Assembly: GCF_021462225.1 (NCBI RefSeq)
Contig: NC_061812.1
Location: forward strand, 37,063,175-37,127,174
Source of the DNA: Girardinichthys multiradiatus
Taxonomy: Eukaryota > Chordata > Actinopteri > Cyprinodontiformes > Goodeidae
Reading direction: 5' to 3'
DNA: 64,000 nt
The position numbers and the translations under genes were made by a program. Shown piece by piece: positions 47,496 through 58,198 of this stretch. Position 1 is the stretch's first letter, and every line of letters starts with the position of its first letter. Under the pieces are notes generated by a model. The model saw only the letters and a program-made list of their open reading frames with translations, ran no database searches and was not told the origin of the DNA.

Positions 47496-48560
47496 TATTG
47501 GAGCTGGACTCCCAAGTATCCAACAGACCCAGATACTGATTTCATTGTGCTACTGAAGTAGCAAAATGCCTCTAGGGTTCACTGAAACACTACCAGAGAA
47601 GACTTGACACAGGATGTTGTGGCATCCGGTACCTGTGTGCAGAGGTTGTGTGTTTTTGTGACTCTTGGTGCAGAATAATACAACCCTCTCTTGCCAGTTG
47701 TGCATTGGATGACCAGAGCCTTGATGACGTTCCCATTGATTTCAACATTGGACCACTGTGACATTTGTGCTTCTCGCAATACCGAGAATTATCAGATGCA
47801 TAAAAACAGCCTCATTCAAAAAGATCAGTCATTGTTAAACTCCATCAACCCCACCAAACTTACAAATGCTGTCTGAAGCTGTTACAAGGCATCCTCTGGT
47901 GACCTTCATCAGAACCACTTAAAGATTGTATGTGGTCCTGTGAAGATTTTTATCTTGAGTCCCAGTTAAACCTCAAATTATTACTTAAATAAACAGCAGT
48001 ACATACAACAACAATGTTTTTCTGACATGTCCATTCCAGACCACAGTGTTTCCACAGTGGACTCAGAAGAGTTGGGAATGAGGTCCCAATTATCATTAGC
48101 TTATTGATGAATTTGGAGTTACATTATCATGACAATTAAATGTTTTTTATGACTTTTTAAATTTGTCTAGATTTAAACAAATTTTAATATTTGTTATCTA
48201 TATTTTGCCCGAGCTGTTTATTGCTCTTCCTGGGTCTCCTGCTAGCCTGGAGGTCCCAAGCAACAGCTTAGTTTGCTTCTGCTTAGGACTGGCTATGACC
48301 CTCACCTATTGTTTTGATTGAGTGTCTGTCACTCCACAAACTGGAGCTTCTGATAACACTCTACTCACAATGCCACCACTTATGCCACCTGGGGGCTATT
48401 ATAGACATGCTAGCTCTTAATTTACAGCGCTATACAAAATTTGCAGTTAGCTTTTTTCTGTTTTTGCTTTTTTGCTATACTAAAATGTTTCAGATAATTA
48501 AATAAATTGTCTTATCAGAAAAAAGAGCGCTTGAGTGTAGGTTTCATCCAAACCAATCTG
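47496..48560. other. Unassigned sequence
   Basis: No recognised feature. Overlapping 61-66-codon frames at 47.58-47.88 kb have no domain. Confidence 0.45.
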
Positions 48561-48569
48561 ACCTTACTT

Positions 48570-48790
48570 GAAAAAGTAATTCCCATCTAAGTCCAAAAAC
48601 TGGCTAGGACAGACATGACTACCATAAATCTTTCCCCACTCTTCTTTGCATAATATTTAATTTAGCTTAATTGGAGGGGTTTTGAGCAGGATTGACCTGC
48701 TTAAGTTCATGACACAGCATCTTAATTAAATATAAGTTTGAGTGTTGACTAGGCCACTTCAAAATCTTCATTTGGTTACCCACTACAACC
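48570..48790 (-). mobile_element. Decayed Tc1-family fragment (another lineage)
   Basis: 'ttccccactcttctttgcat', 'ggaggggttttgagcagg' and 'gactaggccacttcaaaatc' follow the order of reverse-strand transposase code in fish Tc1 elements between the helix-turn-helix and the first catalytic aspartate. Only about 220 bp remain. Confidence 0.5.
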
Positions 48791-49340
48791 ATAGCTGAAC
48801 TGCATATGTACCAAACACTAGTTATTCATTTGAACTTTGATTTTAGTTTTAATTAAGTTACTAATTGCTCTGTATTAAATGGTAAACAGGCCTGCACTGA
48901 CTCATTGGGAACCCAGCTTGGGGTCAAATGGTCTATTTTATGATCAAGGGTCAGAACACACGTTAAGGAAAATTTGAAAGTAGCTAAATATGAAGATATA
49001 TATTAGTAGTGCAAATAAAGTATTTTCAGATTTCTGCCCATGGCAGCAATAAAATGTAAATCAAGCACATGATTGTTGGGTTCAGTATTGGTTTCAGTTT
49101 AGACTGAGGCCTGAGAAAAAGAGGCCCTAAAAAAATCAGCAATTGACACATTTTTAAAGGTTACATAAACTAAACTATAAATGGTGCTCTTCATTTCATA
49201 TAATGAAAGATTTTTTTTAAGATAAAGGACATGCTAATAGCTAAGAAACTATTTTATCTGTTTCCGATCACAGTGAATATACAGTGAAAGGGAATGTAAA
49301 CAAGAGACATCTCAATGTACATGCTCCATATGCCTTTACA
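48791..49340. other. Unassigned sequence
   Basis: AT-rich; nothing recognised. Confidence 0.45.
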
Positions 49341-49341
<1 letters not shown>

Positions 49342-49409
<68 letters not shown>

Positions 49410-49474
49410 ATGCGTGTGTGTGTGTGTGTGTGCATGCGTGTGCGTGTGCGTGTATGCGTGGGTGTGGGTGTGCG
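49342..49474. repeat. (GT)n microsatellite
   Basis: Pure GT from 49,342 to about 49,408, then interrupted GT with CATGCG and GTGCGTGT variants to about 49,474. Frames through it (Cys/Val or Thr/His runs) are artefacts. Confidence 0.95.
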
Positions 49475-50700
49475 TGAGCAAGAGGAAAAGTGCGGTTTTG
49501 ATGAATATGTCCTGACGGATGGTGTAACCCCCCTAAGCTCTCCTGTCATGGCCAAATATGGAGGTCAGACCACCTCTCATAGCTGCTCCCAGTGCAAGGA
49601 CACAACTCAGAAAGTCAACGACGTGCCCACAGGGAGGGCTGCTGTTTCACTGTTTTCACTCATTCAGTCAATTGACTTGTAAAAAAAGTAGGTAGAACAT
49701 GGACATGATAAATAAGATGTTTACTGTTCCCTTTCCAGTCTCAGTTTCATTTGGAACAACATAATGATTCTTATTGTGCTCTACATGGGTCCCTTGAACA
49801 CTCAAACTAATCTGCCATGCAGGCAATATTTATTGCCATATTTTTAATAATTTTGTAAATGAGTGTCATTATTAACATCTGTCCTCACCTTATATAACAA
49901 TTATCCGTGAAGTTTCCAAAGGTTTAACCCCTCAAATGCCTGTTGTAGCAATACAAATCTCTCTTGATCTCTCATGATTTCTCACCCCAGGGTTTCAATT
50001 AACAAGCTTTCCTCTGAACGTCATTTTGTCAGTGTTGAGGAAAAAGAGGAGTTTTGACGAAAATTAAATCTGGAAGACTCATCTCCACCACCGGCTCCGT
50101 ATTATGACTCCATCATGTGTCTCCGCTACAACCAATCAGCGTCAAGTCTGCATTCCTCCTCAGCCAATCACCCTTCAAGACTTCACTTTTAAGGACCTGC
50201 AACCATGGATCTCCCTGCTCTCCCGCCGAGCTTTGACCCTCCTCCACCCCATCGCCACCATCTGGCTTCCTAGCTCCTTCCAACTCAATTATTATCAGGC
50301 CTCCACTCCATCACCAGTGTCGGATCCCAGGGAGGAAGACATCTCTAATCCTGATCCCAAATCATTCATTCAGAGCATTCATGTCTTCCTCCGGGGTCCG
50401 AGCACCAAATATATAAACAATTGCTATTTACATTTTCTAATCGGCATCTTTGTGTTTTTATTGTGAGTCTTTACAGGATTGAATTACCTATTGTCAAGTC
50501 AATGTCCATTTACTCATCAGTCTAAATTGCATTTCCCTCACTCAACTATTGCACCTGAGTGATGAAATTAAGATTCTCAGATATACTGTAATAAAATTAA
50601 ATTGTCTCAAATGGGGTTTGATAAGCTGCTGGTTAAAATTAAATACATCTCCCTTCCAAGCTATTTTAAACTTCCTGTCCTTAAAACACTACAGAACAAA
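49475..50700. other. Unassigned sequence with a C/T-rich block
   Basis: 50,080-50,420 is richer in C and contains a 120-codon frame (50104-50466) in which proline, serine and leucine are frequent. It matches no domain I know. A repeat origin is plausible because the block is bounded by AT-rich DNA and retroelements follow. Confidence 0.35.
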
Positions 50701-51090
50701 ACACCCCAGTTCTAAAGTCCTCACACTGGCCCCCCGTATCTCAAAGAATAGATTTTAAAAAACTTCTGTTAGTCTATAAATTACTGAATGGTTTAGCACC
50801 AAAATACATTACAGACTTGTGGTCAGTGTATCAACCACCCAGACCTCTCAGGTTATAAAGCTCATATCTACACTGCATACCCAGAACCAGAACCAAACAT
50901 GGAGAAGCAGCTTTTAGTTCTTATGCTCTACTAATCTGGAAAAAACTCCCAGAAAACTGTAAAAGTGCTGAAACCCTAAGTTGCTTTAAATCAAGATTAA
51001 AAACTTGTTTAGAGTGGCATTTGACAGTGCTATCTAAACATTATTAAAGTTTTCAAACCAACTTTCCATTTTCTCATCAATCCTTTTGTC
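50701..51090 (+). mobile_element. L2-like LINE 3' fragment, second copy
   Basis: It aligns by eye with 44,790-45,140 of the LINE at 42.6-45.4 kb, for example 'ccagttctaaagtcctcac', 'tggtttagcaccaaaatac' and 'cagacttgtggtcagtgtat'. It retains 'ggagaagcagcttttagttc', where the other copy has a short deletion. The TTGCC tail is absent. Confidence 0.75.
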
Positions 51091-51164
51091 AGTAATTTTT
51101 CATTTTTTATTTTTTTATCATCTTATCATTTTAATCATTCATTTTGATAGCTAAAATGAACACA

Positions 51165-51886
51165 AACTATAACCAAAGGCCAAAAATCTGACTTCAAACA
51201 TTTATATTTTTAAATTTTAAAAGTGTGTGCTATTAAATACAAAGTTTAATTTATATAAATAGAAACTTTCTATTGGGGACAAAGATGATTTGGAAGTTTC
51301 TATCTCAGAAATGACAGCATAAAGGACTTTGCTGTCTGCAGTTTACAACAAAAGACCCCTCACTCACTGACTGTGGTTGAGTGGGTTCTCCTAGAAGCAG
51401 TTGGGAGGAAGGTAGTAAATTACCAGAAAAGCTCTAACTCCTGTGGAGATATCTGCAGGTTTTAAAGGAATAATAACCGAGACGTGCAATGGGTCAGAAG
51501 AGTTCAAAGGAATTGCCTCCCCCACAGGGAGAAATGTTTGACTTCATGGTGAAAAAAAAATTTGGACCAAACCAGTGCCACCAAGTGGACTGAGGGGGCA
51601 CTGGAAAGACATCTGTCCCCACCCAACCGGGGCTACGTTGCATAAAGGTGATTCTCTAGCTGAGGCAAAGTAGGGCTGACACTGTGATGGTCAGCCCTGG
51701 ACCACCAGTGTTAGCCCTCTCGTCAAAGCGAGAGGGCTAACACTACCACAACACACCTCCTCAACACACATACAACTGCTAAATTCTCTCTTTCTACCCA
51801 TCCCATTTCCCAGCTTGATACACACATAGGCGCACACAAACACACTCACATGCCCATACCAATTTTTCTTCTTTTCCTGTTTCTTC
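51165..51886 (+). pseudogene. Older ERV, left part: leader and gag start
   Basis: This stretch aligns by eye with the leader and gag start of the younger provirus (52,530-53,210): 'tataaccaaaggcc' near 51,168, 'ctgcaggttttaaaggaat' near 51,453, and a gag-type start MGQ at 51,489 followed by a PPPQGE motif. MGQ fits the N-myristoylation signal of retroviral matrix proteins. A stop follows about 35 codons on. Its own 5' LTR and primer site are missing; a LINE fragment lies immediately upstream. It ends where the younger LTR begins. Confidence 0.65.
51707..51744. repeat. Perfect 16-bp hairpin in the older ERV
   Basis: AGTGTTAGCCCTCTCG (51707-51722) pairs without mismatch with CGAGAGGGCTAACACT (51729-51744) around the loop tcaaag. 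A second hairpin, agggctgac/gtcagccct (51672-51680 and 51690-51698), precedes it. Confidence 0.8.
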
Positions 51887-52282
51887 TGTTATGGAAATTT
51901 TTAGTGCCTTGCTTGATTTTCTCTTTGATACTCTACAGGAACTGACAAAAGTATTAGAACCCCTCCGGTGTTGTTCCATTCTTCTCTTATTTAGTCTTAG
52001 AGTAATGGTTTCTCAGCCTTCTGCTTGCAGCTGTGTGAGATAATATGTATGCCACACTGTTAAGATTATGTCTAGGACAACAGGTCTCATGAGAGTCACC
52101 TTGAAAACTGTTGTAGCTTATAGGATAACTTTTGCTTTGTCTAGTCAGAACAATTTGGCAGCACTACTGAGCGCATCTCCAATGGTGTACAAAATCCTTT
52201 TGTCTTGCAAGATTATAATAAAGCTGATTCTGAGTGACAATCATCGCTCTCTGTCTTGGTAAAAACAAATTTTTCTACAACA
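51887..52282 (+). repeat. 5' LTR (396 bp)
   Basis: It starts TGTTATGG and ends ACAACA. A polyadenylation signal AATAAA is at 52217-52222. By eye it differs from the 3' LTR at about 19 of 396 positions with no indels, roughly 5 percent. Confidence 0.92.
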
Positions 52283-52284
52283 AA

Positions 52285-52302
52285 TGGCAACGAGGATGGG
52301 AT
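52285..52302 (+). other. Primer-binding site, probably tRNA-Ser(GCU)
   Basis: TGGCAACGAGGATGGGAT begins two bases after the 5' LTR. From knowledge of vertebrate tRNA-Ser(GCU), whose 3' end is ...ATCCCATCCTCGTCGCCA, the complement matches at 17 of 18 positions. The one mismatch (A for G within a former CpG) is a typical decay change. Confidence 0.75.
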
Positions 52303-52654
52303 TCCTTGACTGGGTTCTTCCGAGGACATATGCAGGAGTGTCTGATCAACCTGGGAAGAGCTTCCCTGCCTCAAACCCTTTTAGTGTTAAGGGGAGGAGG
52401 ACTGCTGACTGTGTTCTTGGAGACTCAGCACTGGAATCCAAAAGAACCGCATTTTTTTTCTTCCAGAGACGGTGAGAAACAATGAAGCAGCATAATTTAA
52501 TTAATTATCATCAATATTAATTTGCTTAATAGTTTGACAATTATAACCAAAGGCCTATAAATTAAGTTGCAAAATATATAAAAAAAGCAGAAATAGAGAA
52601 AATAATAAAAGGGTTAATAATAAGGACTTCTTAAATTTTAACTAAAAGGTTAAA

Positions 52655-52850
52655 ACGATGCAATCTGCTGGGTTTCCTTAGACAGAAAAGCTTTTTATCC
52701 AATTTGAATAAATAACTGAATCTGACTGCACTCTGTTCAATGGTAACGATTAATTGGAATGTAGGTAACTGACTTTTGTGAAGTGCGTTGAGACGGCATG
52801 TGTTGTGAATTGGCGCTTTATAAATAAAACTGAATTGAATTGAATTGAAT
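52655..52850 (+). mobile_element. R2 LINE/SINE-type insertion in the ERV leader
   Basis: About 195 bp aligning in inverse orientation with 12884-13075 and ending 'aaataaaactgaattgaatt' with GAATT repeats. It separates two parts of the provirus leader. Compared with the longer copy it is 5'-truncated, as expected for retroposition. Confidence 0.75.
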
Positions 52851-52914
52851 TAAAACTAACAGTTTTCTACTGGGGAAAAAGGGGATCTGGGATTTTTCCC
52901 GCCTTGGAACAGGA

Positions 52915-53036
52915 GCGAGGTGTACGGACCTCGCTGGCGCGGTTGATGCCACACTGCGCACGGGTGAACAGTAATTCACCAGTAGAGACCCCTCCCTGTA
53001 CGTTGAGTGAAGCTCCCCTAACCTGTAAGTTAGGGG
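52915..53036 (+). other. Three consecutive hairpins in the provirus leader (packaging-signal candidate)
   Basis: Stem 1 is gcgaggt/acctcgc (52915-52921, 52928-52934), stem 2 ggtgaa/ttcacc (52963-52968, 52975-52980) and stem 3 cccctaac/gttagggg (53015-53022, 53029-53036). Every stem is perfect and every loop has six nucleotides. They lie between the primer site and the gag start, where retroviruses carry structured packaging signals. The role is inferred from position only. Confidence 0.5.
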
Positions 53037-53147
53037 GAAAGCGATTAGAGTGCCAGAAAGCTCTAAACTCTTGTGGAGACGTCTGCAGGTTTTAAAGGAA
53101 TATTCCCCCATTTACCAGTAAGTAAAGGGTGTGGCAAGGCTGTCAGT

Positions 53148-53340
53148 ATGGGACAGCGGTTCAGTTCTAAGGGATCACCTCCTCCTCCCCAGGGAGAAAC
53201 GTGTGAAAACAATTTGGACCACAATGCAGCAAGTGCATCAATATATGGGTTAAAACTTTTGCAGCTCTACAATATTAAAAGGACTGAGGAAGCGACAAAG
53301 GAGAAAATAGGGAAAAAAAGACAATGGATGACAGGTATGT
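53148..53340 (+). pseudogene. gag matrix start of the younger provirus (fragment)
   Basis: The frame opens with MGQ at 53148, matching the start in the older copy (51489) and fitting a myristoylated matrix protein, followed by a PPPPQGE motif. It stays open only about 64 codons (stop near 53,340) and diverges from the older copy soon after the motif. Capsid and nucleocapsid domains are not recognisable, so most of gag is deleted or decayed. Confidence 0.6.
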
Positions 53341-53589
53341 GAAAACTAACTGATTGACTGACAATACTTCTGTTTGTGCAAAATCTGAACCATGTACTAA
53401 ACCTTTCTCTCTGCCTCTAATGTACAATCACACACACATTTGCAAATATCTTTTCTGTTTTCCTGCAATGAAGAGAGCTTATTAACTGCAGCTGATGTGG
53501 TTTTGACGTTGACAGACGTAACAAGAGGTTAAATGTTATTCCTGTGTTAAAGAGATTCTTTTCCAAAGGTCGTAAAATAATTATTTTAG

Positions 53590-53845
53590 AGAAACAAGTT
53601 CTCTCTCTCATCATGGTAGATTCAGGGTCAAATATTGCTAGTAAAAGTCCTCAAAAGAAAGAGGACTTTTAAACACCTCCAAAACTCAGTGGTAACCATG
53701 TGTTTCTGTCAGCCTCAGGACAGATCCCACGGAGGAGCATTTTAAAGTCCATTGCATGTGTAACACCTGATGGACTCTCTTTCAGGCATTGTTTCCTGTT
53801 GTCAGAGTGTACCCCGTTAATCTAACAGGTAGAGACCTCTGAGAA
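53590..53845 (+). pseudogene. Retroviral protease remnant (younger provirus)
   Basis: The aspartic-protease active-site motif VDSGS is at 53616-53630, and the C-terminal NLTGRDL motif (53819-53839) matches the usual G-R-D/N-L flap-end signature. The intervening code is frameshifted with stops. The homologous stretch of the older ERV is at 60,630-60,870, and the two align along most of their length. Confidence 0.7.
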
Positions 53846-54560
53846 TAGGGTTAGTTTTACTGCAGAGGGTCTCCGTACAGTCTGAGACAGTACTTCCAGT
53901 GGGGTACAGCTTTGTCCACAAGCGTAAAATGAAGCTTGAATGGAAGGTGCAAATTCATTGTTTTCACAGCAGCTGCTGGGAAGAGGTTAGATTAGCTGAT
54001 TTTCCCACTCTTCTGATTTTATGAAGCCTGCTGACTTACAGTGTACCTCATATCTGGTCCCGACAAAACTATGAAAAGCTTGGTTCTGCATTTTCTCCTC
54101 TGGGAAAAGAAAGAAAATTTAATCACTTCTGTGTTGCATTGGAATGTAAACACACTTGTTATTTTCTCTAACACCCCAACAACAAAATGTTTCAGAGTAA
54201 TAGGTTCAGTTAAACACATCTTCCCTGGCGAAAACCTGTAAAATGAGAATGGAAAGATGTATTTTTTGTTCTGAAGGTAAGAAAGAATCTAATTAGACAA
54301 GTGGTACCACAAAAACTCTAATATCATGTTCTCTAAAGACTGCTTAGAAAGGCCTTCTTCCAGAAACTGTGGAACTATTTCCCACCACAGAACCAGATTT
54401 TGAAGCTTGCTTTTCCTTTAATCCAAAACAGATCTGTGTTGTTTTATTATAATGTCTGAAGCTCCTTGTGAACTCTGGATTAAAAGCAAATATGACGTGG
54501 GGCTAATTTAGAGCTGTGAACTAGTGATTGAAACTCCCCAATATGTTATTGTTGATGCCA
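53846..54560 (+). pseudogene. pol remnant: protease-RT connection and RT N-terminus (younger provirus)
   Basis: It aligns by eye with 60,880-61,540 of the older ERV. The RT N-terminal motif KYDVGL is at 54487-54504, after a decayed spacer. No palm motifs (YxDD) follow. There are many stops and frameshifts. The sequence becomes unrecognisable at about 54,560. Confidence 0.6.
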
Positions 54561-57500
54561 GAAATAATAAACCCTTTAGTCTGAAAATATTTAAGGTATT
54601 TAATCCATTTTCTTTAATCTCTGCAGAAAGCTGGCATCAGTGTTTAAAGCAGTGGTCCTCAACCTTTGGTTCCTGGACGCCTGAGGCCCGTGAGCCATAG
54701 ATTGTGGGTCAGTGAAGAAAATGTAAATAAATCAATAAAGGTATGCCATTTAACAGAACAGAGTACATTCAAATAAAAAAAACAACCCAAAATACTACAC
54801 TTATTAAATAAACGATCTAAGGCAATGAGGGGTTCTGGCTTTAAAGTCTATTAATACTCAGATTAGGTTTCTACTCTGGGGAACACAGACTGAGGCTGAA
54901 GGTTGTTTTGGAGCCAGGGCTAGGATTCAGGAAATTAAAACTCATAGTGACTAAAGTCCTTTATAACAGAATGAAGGCAGAAGTAATTAGGGTTCAGGAA
55001 TTAAAATCCTAGGAAAGACCATTATGGGACATAAAGGCAGGTAAAGTCCTTCATTTTAGAGATAAATAAAGGCCCCTCTTTTAACATTAAAGAGGAAGAG
55101 CGGCTCAAACTCCAGTCTCCTCCCCGGCGAGAAATGATTGATTTCATGACAACTTGGATGAGTTTGAAAATGTTCAAATAAAGGTTTCATTTTTGGGGAC
55201 TTATAGGATAAAAGAATAATTAAATCCTTTACTACCTAGGAGTACCAAACAAATTTCAAATTAGTACAAAAGATTATTTCAAATGACCAATATTTCAAAT
55301 AATGGAACATTTTCTAGCATTTGAATTATAACAGAGGGGTCCTGAGAATAACTTTCTTCCCCAACTTTAAAAACTTTAATAACCCTGATTTAAAGAAAAT
55401 TATGTCCAATTATGTCTTTTGAAGTGCTATAATGAAATAAAATATAATTGGGGATTAAACTTAATTGTTCATTTGTCTGTTTAAGTTTAAACCCTGCAGT
55501 GTTTGTGTTTGTTTAGTGCCTGGGTATAACCATAAAATGTCAATGCGATCAAATTAAACTTAACAAAAAGAGAACTTTAACAGCAACTCTGCTGTCATTA
55601 CAATGTTTAAAGTATGAAGAATTAGCAAAGAGTTTCAGCAGCAAAACATTTGGATTCATATAAGAGAAGACTGCTGCTGTGCTTCTAAATTATTTGAGAT
55701 CTCTTTGGATTGTGTGCACTTATCTTTAAACAGGATCCTGATGATTATCAATCAAAGCATCTGGAGATATGCTAAGAAAAACATTTTTGAAAAGAGATTT
55801 CTTTAAATTCCTGAAGCTTCATTAAGTCACTGAGTAGATTTGAGACCATTAAAACATTTATTAAAATTGATATTTACAATTTGATCGGGAAAAAAAAAAC
55901 AACTAAAGTTTGGCCAACGGTGTCTCTGTCTTCTTAACTCCTAAGAAGCAGCGTGTTTTTGATGTGAGTTGATGTTAATAGTTCTGCAGTCTAAGGTCCA
56001 CTAAGATGGGTTGGAAGGACAGAACCGTGTGGACTGCCCACAGCCCACCTACAGACAGCCTATCAGAGGTTGGTTCCGCCTGGCTCCGCCCACCTACCAG
56101 GTTTGAACACACCTTAACTTCCATGGAAACGCTCACCCCTCCCTTCCTGAGTTCAACACTGTTTGAAAGAAAAGTGAGAATAATAAAGGGGGCTTGTTGT
56201 GATAACTGCGTTAAAATGCATGTTTATAAAATGATTGACTAAGGATAAAGCATGAAATTTAGATTTATGTGTTTTATAATTAAAATGTTAATGAAATAGT
56301 TTAAACTTCTTCAAATTAGTTTTGCTTGCAGAATCATTGGGGATTTAATGGACTGAAAACATTATCCGGGTGCCAATAAATTAAACAAGCTGAAAGTTCA
56401 AGATATGCCACAAATAAGGAATATATTTGATAACAAACCTGAGTCATGATCCTATACTATAATTAATGATTAGGTTCAATTGGTAGGATTTATGCATTAA
56501 ACCTGCATGATTTAAATTTACTCATCTTAAACCAAGACAAATCAAGATGATGTGACTCATTTATAATTGAAACATAAAAATTAACTCCATAACATTTAAT
56601 GTTTTATTGTTAAAACTGAGGTGACTGCAAATAGAAACAACCAGGTTGTTTTTTCCAAATGTTATTTAGGTAAATTCACAGTGGTGAACTCTGAGACCAA
56701 TTTAATTAATACTAATTCATTTGAAATACATGACAATAAATTAATTCATTATTAATGAATAATTCTAATGATGTAAATGGCTAAAAAAAAGCTAACAAAA
56801 GCTATAAATATTTTAAATACATCAATCCTATGTGGTTCTAACTAGGTTAAAATTATATGCATGACTTCAAATGAAATTTAAAGGAAAATGCCACATTACC
56901 TACACAAACTGAAGCTAACGGAATTATAAAATAAACAGTCTAATAGGGAAAATAGACCTTTATATTCATGTACAAAATGAACCTTTTGAGGAGCAATCTA
57001 CTGAAATAGATTCTTAATTTTTTCTTTAAATTATATTTAATGTGGTCTTGGTTGCTAAAACATTTTTTTCAATCATTAAAGACAAAAGACAAATGCTAAA
57101 TTGACTAATTGGTTGAACCATGCGTAAAAAGAGGGGATGTCAGCCTTAATAAAAAAAAATGAAACAATGGGTTACAAAAGTTTTAGTACATATGGGAGCA
57201 GTACTGTAACTATGGGGAAGGTTGCTCATATCTCCAGTGAGGACATAGTGACATTGTGAGAGAAGATTACACTTTGTGTTTTGTCTAAAAAACTGGTGCC
57301 CAGCTCCCCAAAGCCTCATCTTGAGAACCTGTCTGAATGTACGGGGTTAATTCTTCTAAATTAGTCAAAAGATTAATTCTCCTTTGCTGGATATTTTGAT
57401 GAAGATCCATGTAATTATTAAAGTAGTTTCTGCTTAATGGAAAAGGTAAAAATACAAACAAAATGATTTTAACCCTCAGTAACTGAACCAACTGTTGGAA

Positions 57501-57720
57501 ATAAAGGAGTTCAGACTGCAGCAGATCTAAAGTTTGACATCGCCAAGTGATACAGTGGATAAAATGCAGACTCAGAATGGACCAGTCTTACTTATCAAAG
57601 TAAATATCCCTATTTGAAGAGTTTTGAGCTTTGATATGATGCAAACTGAGTTAAGCACCTGGGGTAATAATGAACCACTGCATTTGAATTTCATGCAAAA
57701 TAAGAGACATAAATTTCATT
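54560..57720 (+). other. Unassigned interior of the provirus
   Basis: About 3.2 kb of AT-rich DNA sits where RT, RNase H and integrase should be. 54,645-54,710 ('agcagtggtcctcaaccttt') resembles the end of a hAT/Charlie-type MITE. 55,085-55,150 has a further PP..REM-type segment like a gag start. 56,006-56,242 is a 78-codon frame with no recognised domain. The rest matches nothing I know. Confidence 0.45.
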
Positions 57721-58198
57721 GTTTTGGTGCAATAAAACATAGAACAGTTTATTTATTCTAGAACTGTTGAAGGCCACTGAAAACAGCTATCTGCAGCAAG
57801 GGTTATTGGACCAGCCAAGGACGAGACATCGAAGGTCCAAATGCAAACAGAGACCATTCCAAGGTGCTGCTGGTGGCTCGAACAGTGGCTTCTTACCGCA
57901 GACGGCTTCCTAATCCACCAGACGACTCCACTCCTGAGGGACGTCGGCCCAGGCCAACAGGCTAGAGCACTAGGCCTGCTCCAACCATCACAGGATGTAA
58001 AGAAAGGAGATCACCCCATGAAGGACAACGGCCCACCACAAGAGAAAGAACTGTGAGCTAATCACTGGAGAGTGATTGAAGAGGTGGAGGGCATAATAAT
58101 CCCTTGGGCAGTGCAACGTTTGCTTTAAATAAGATCACGGATGAGAAGAAAATGTCTTTTATCTACTTCAAGTCTCCCAAATTGAAGATGTACAGAAG
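57721..58198 (+). other. pol-env junction region (decayed)
   Basis: A GC-richer stretch at 57,780-58,060 precedes the env remnant and carries a 71-codon frame (57841-58056) with no clear domain. By position it could be the integrase C-terminus or env leader. I cannot confirm either. Confidence 0.35.

Noticed and set aside
47579..47876. Overlapping 61-66-codon frames after Tc1 copy C
   Set aside because: Short, overlapping on opposite strands and without similarity to any family I know.
49254..49682. Cys/Val and Thr/His-rich frames of up to 132 codons
   Set aside because: They are translations of the GT microsatellite and its flanks.
50104..50466. 120-codon frame as a host exon
   Set aside because: No domain, no clear splice context, biased composition and a retroelement-rich neighbourhood; left unassigned.
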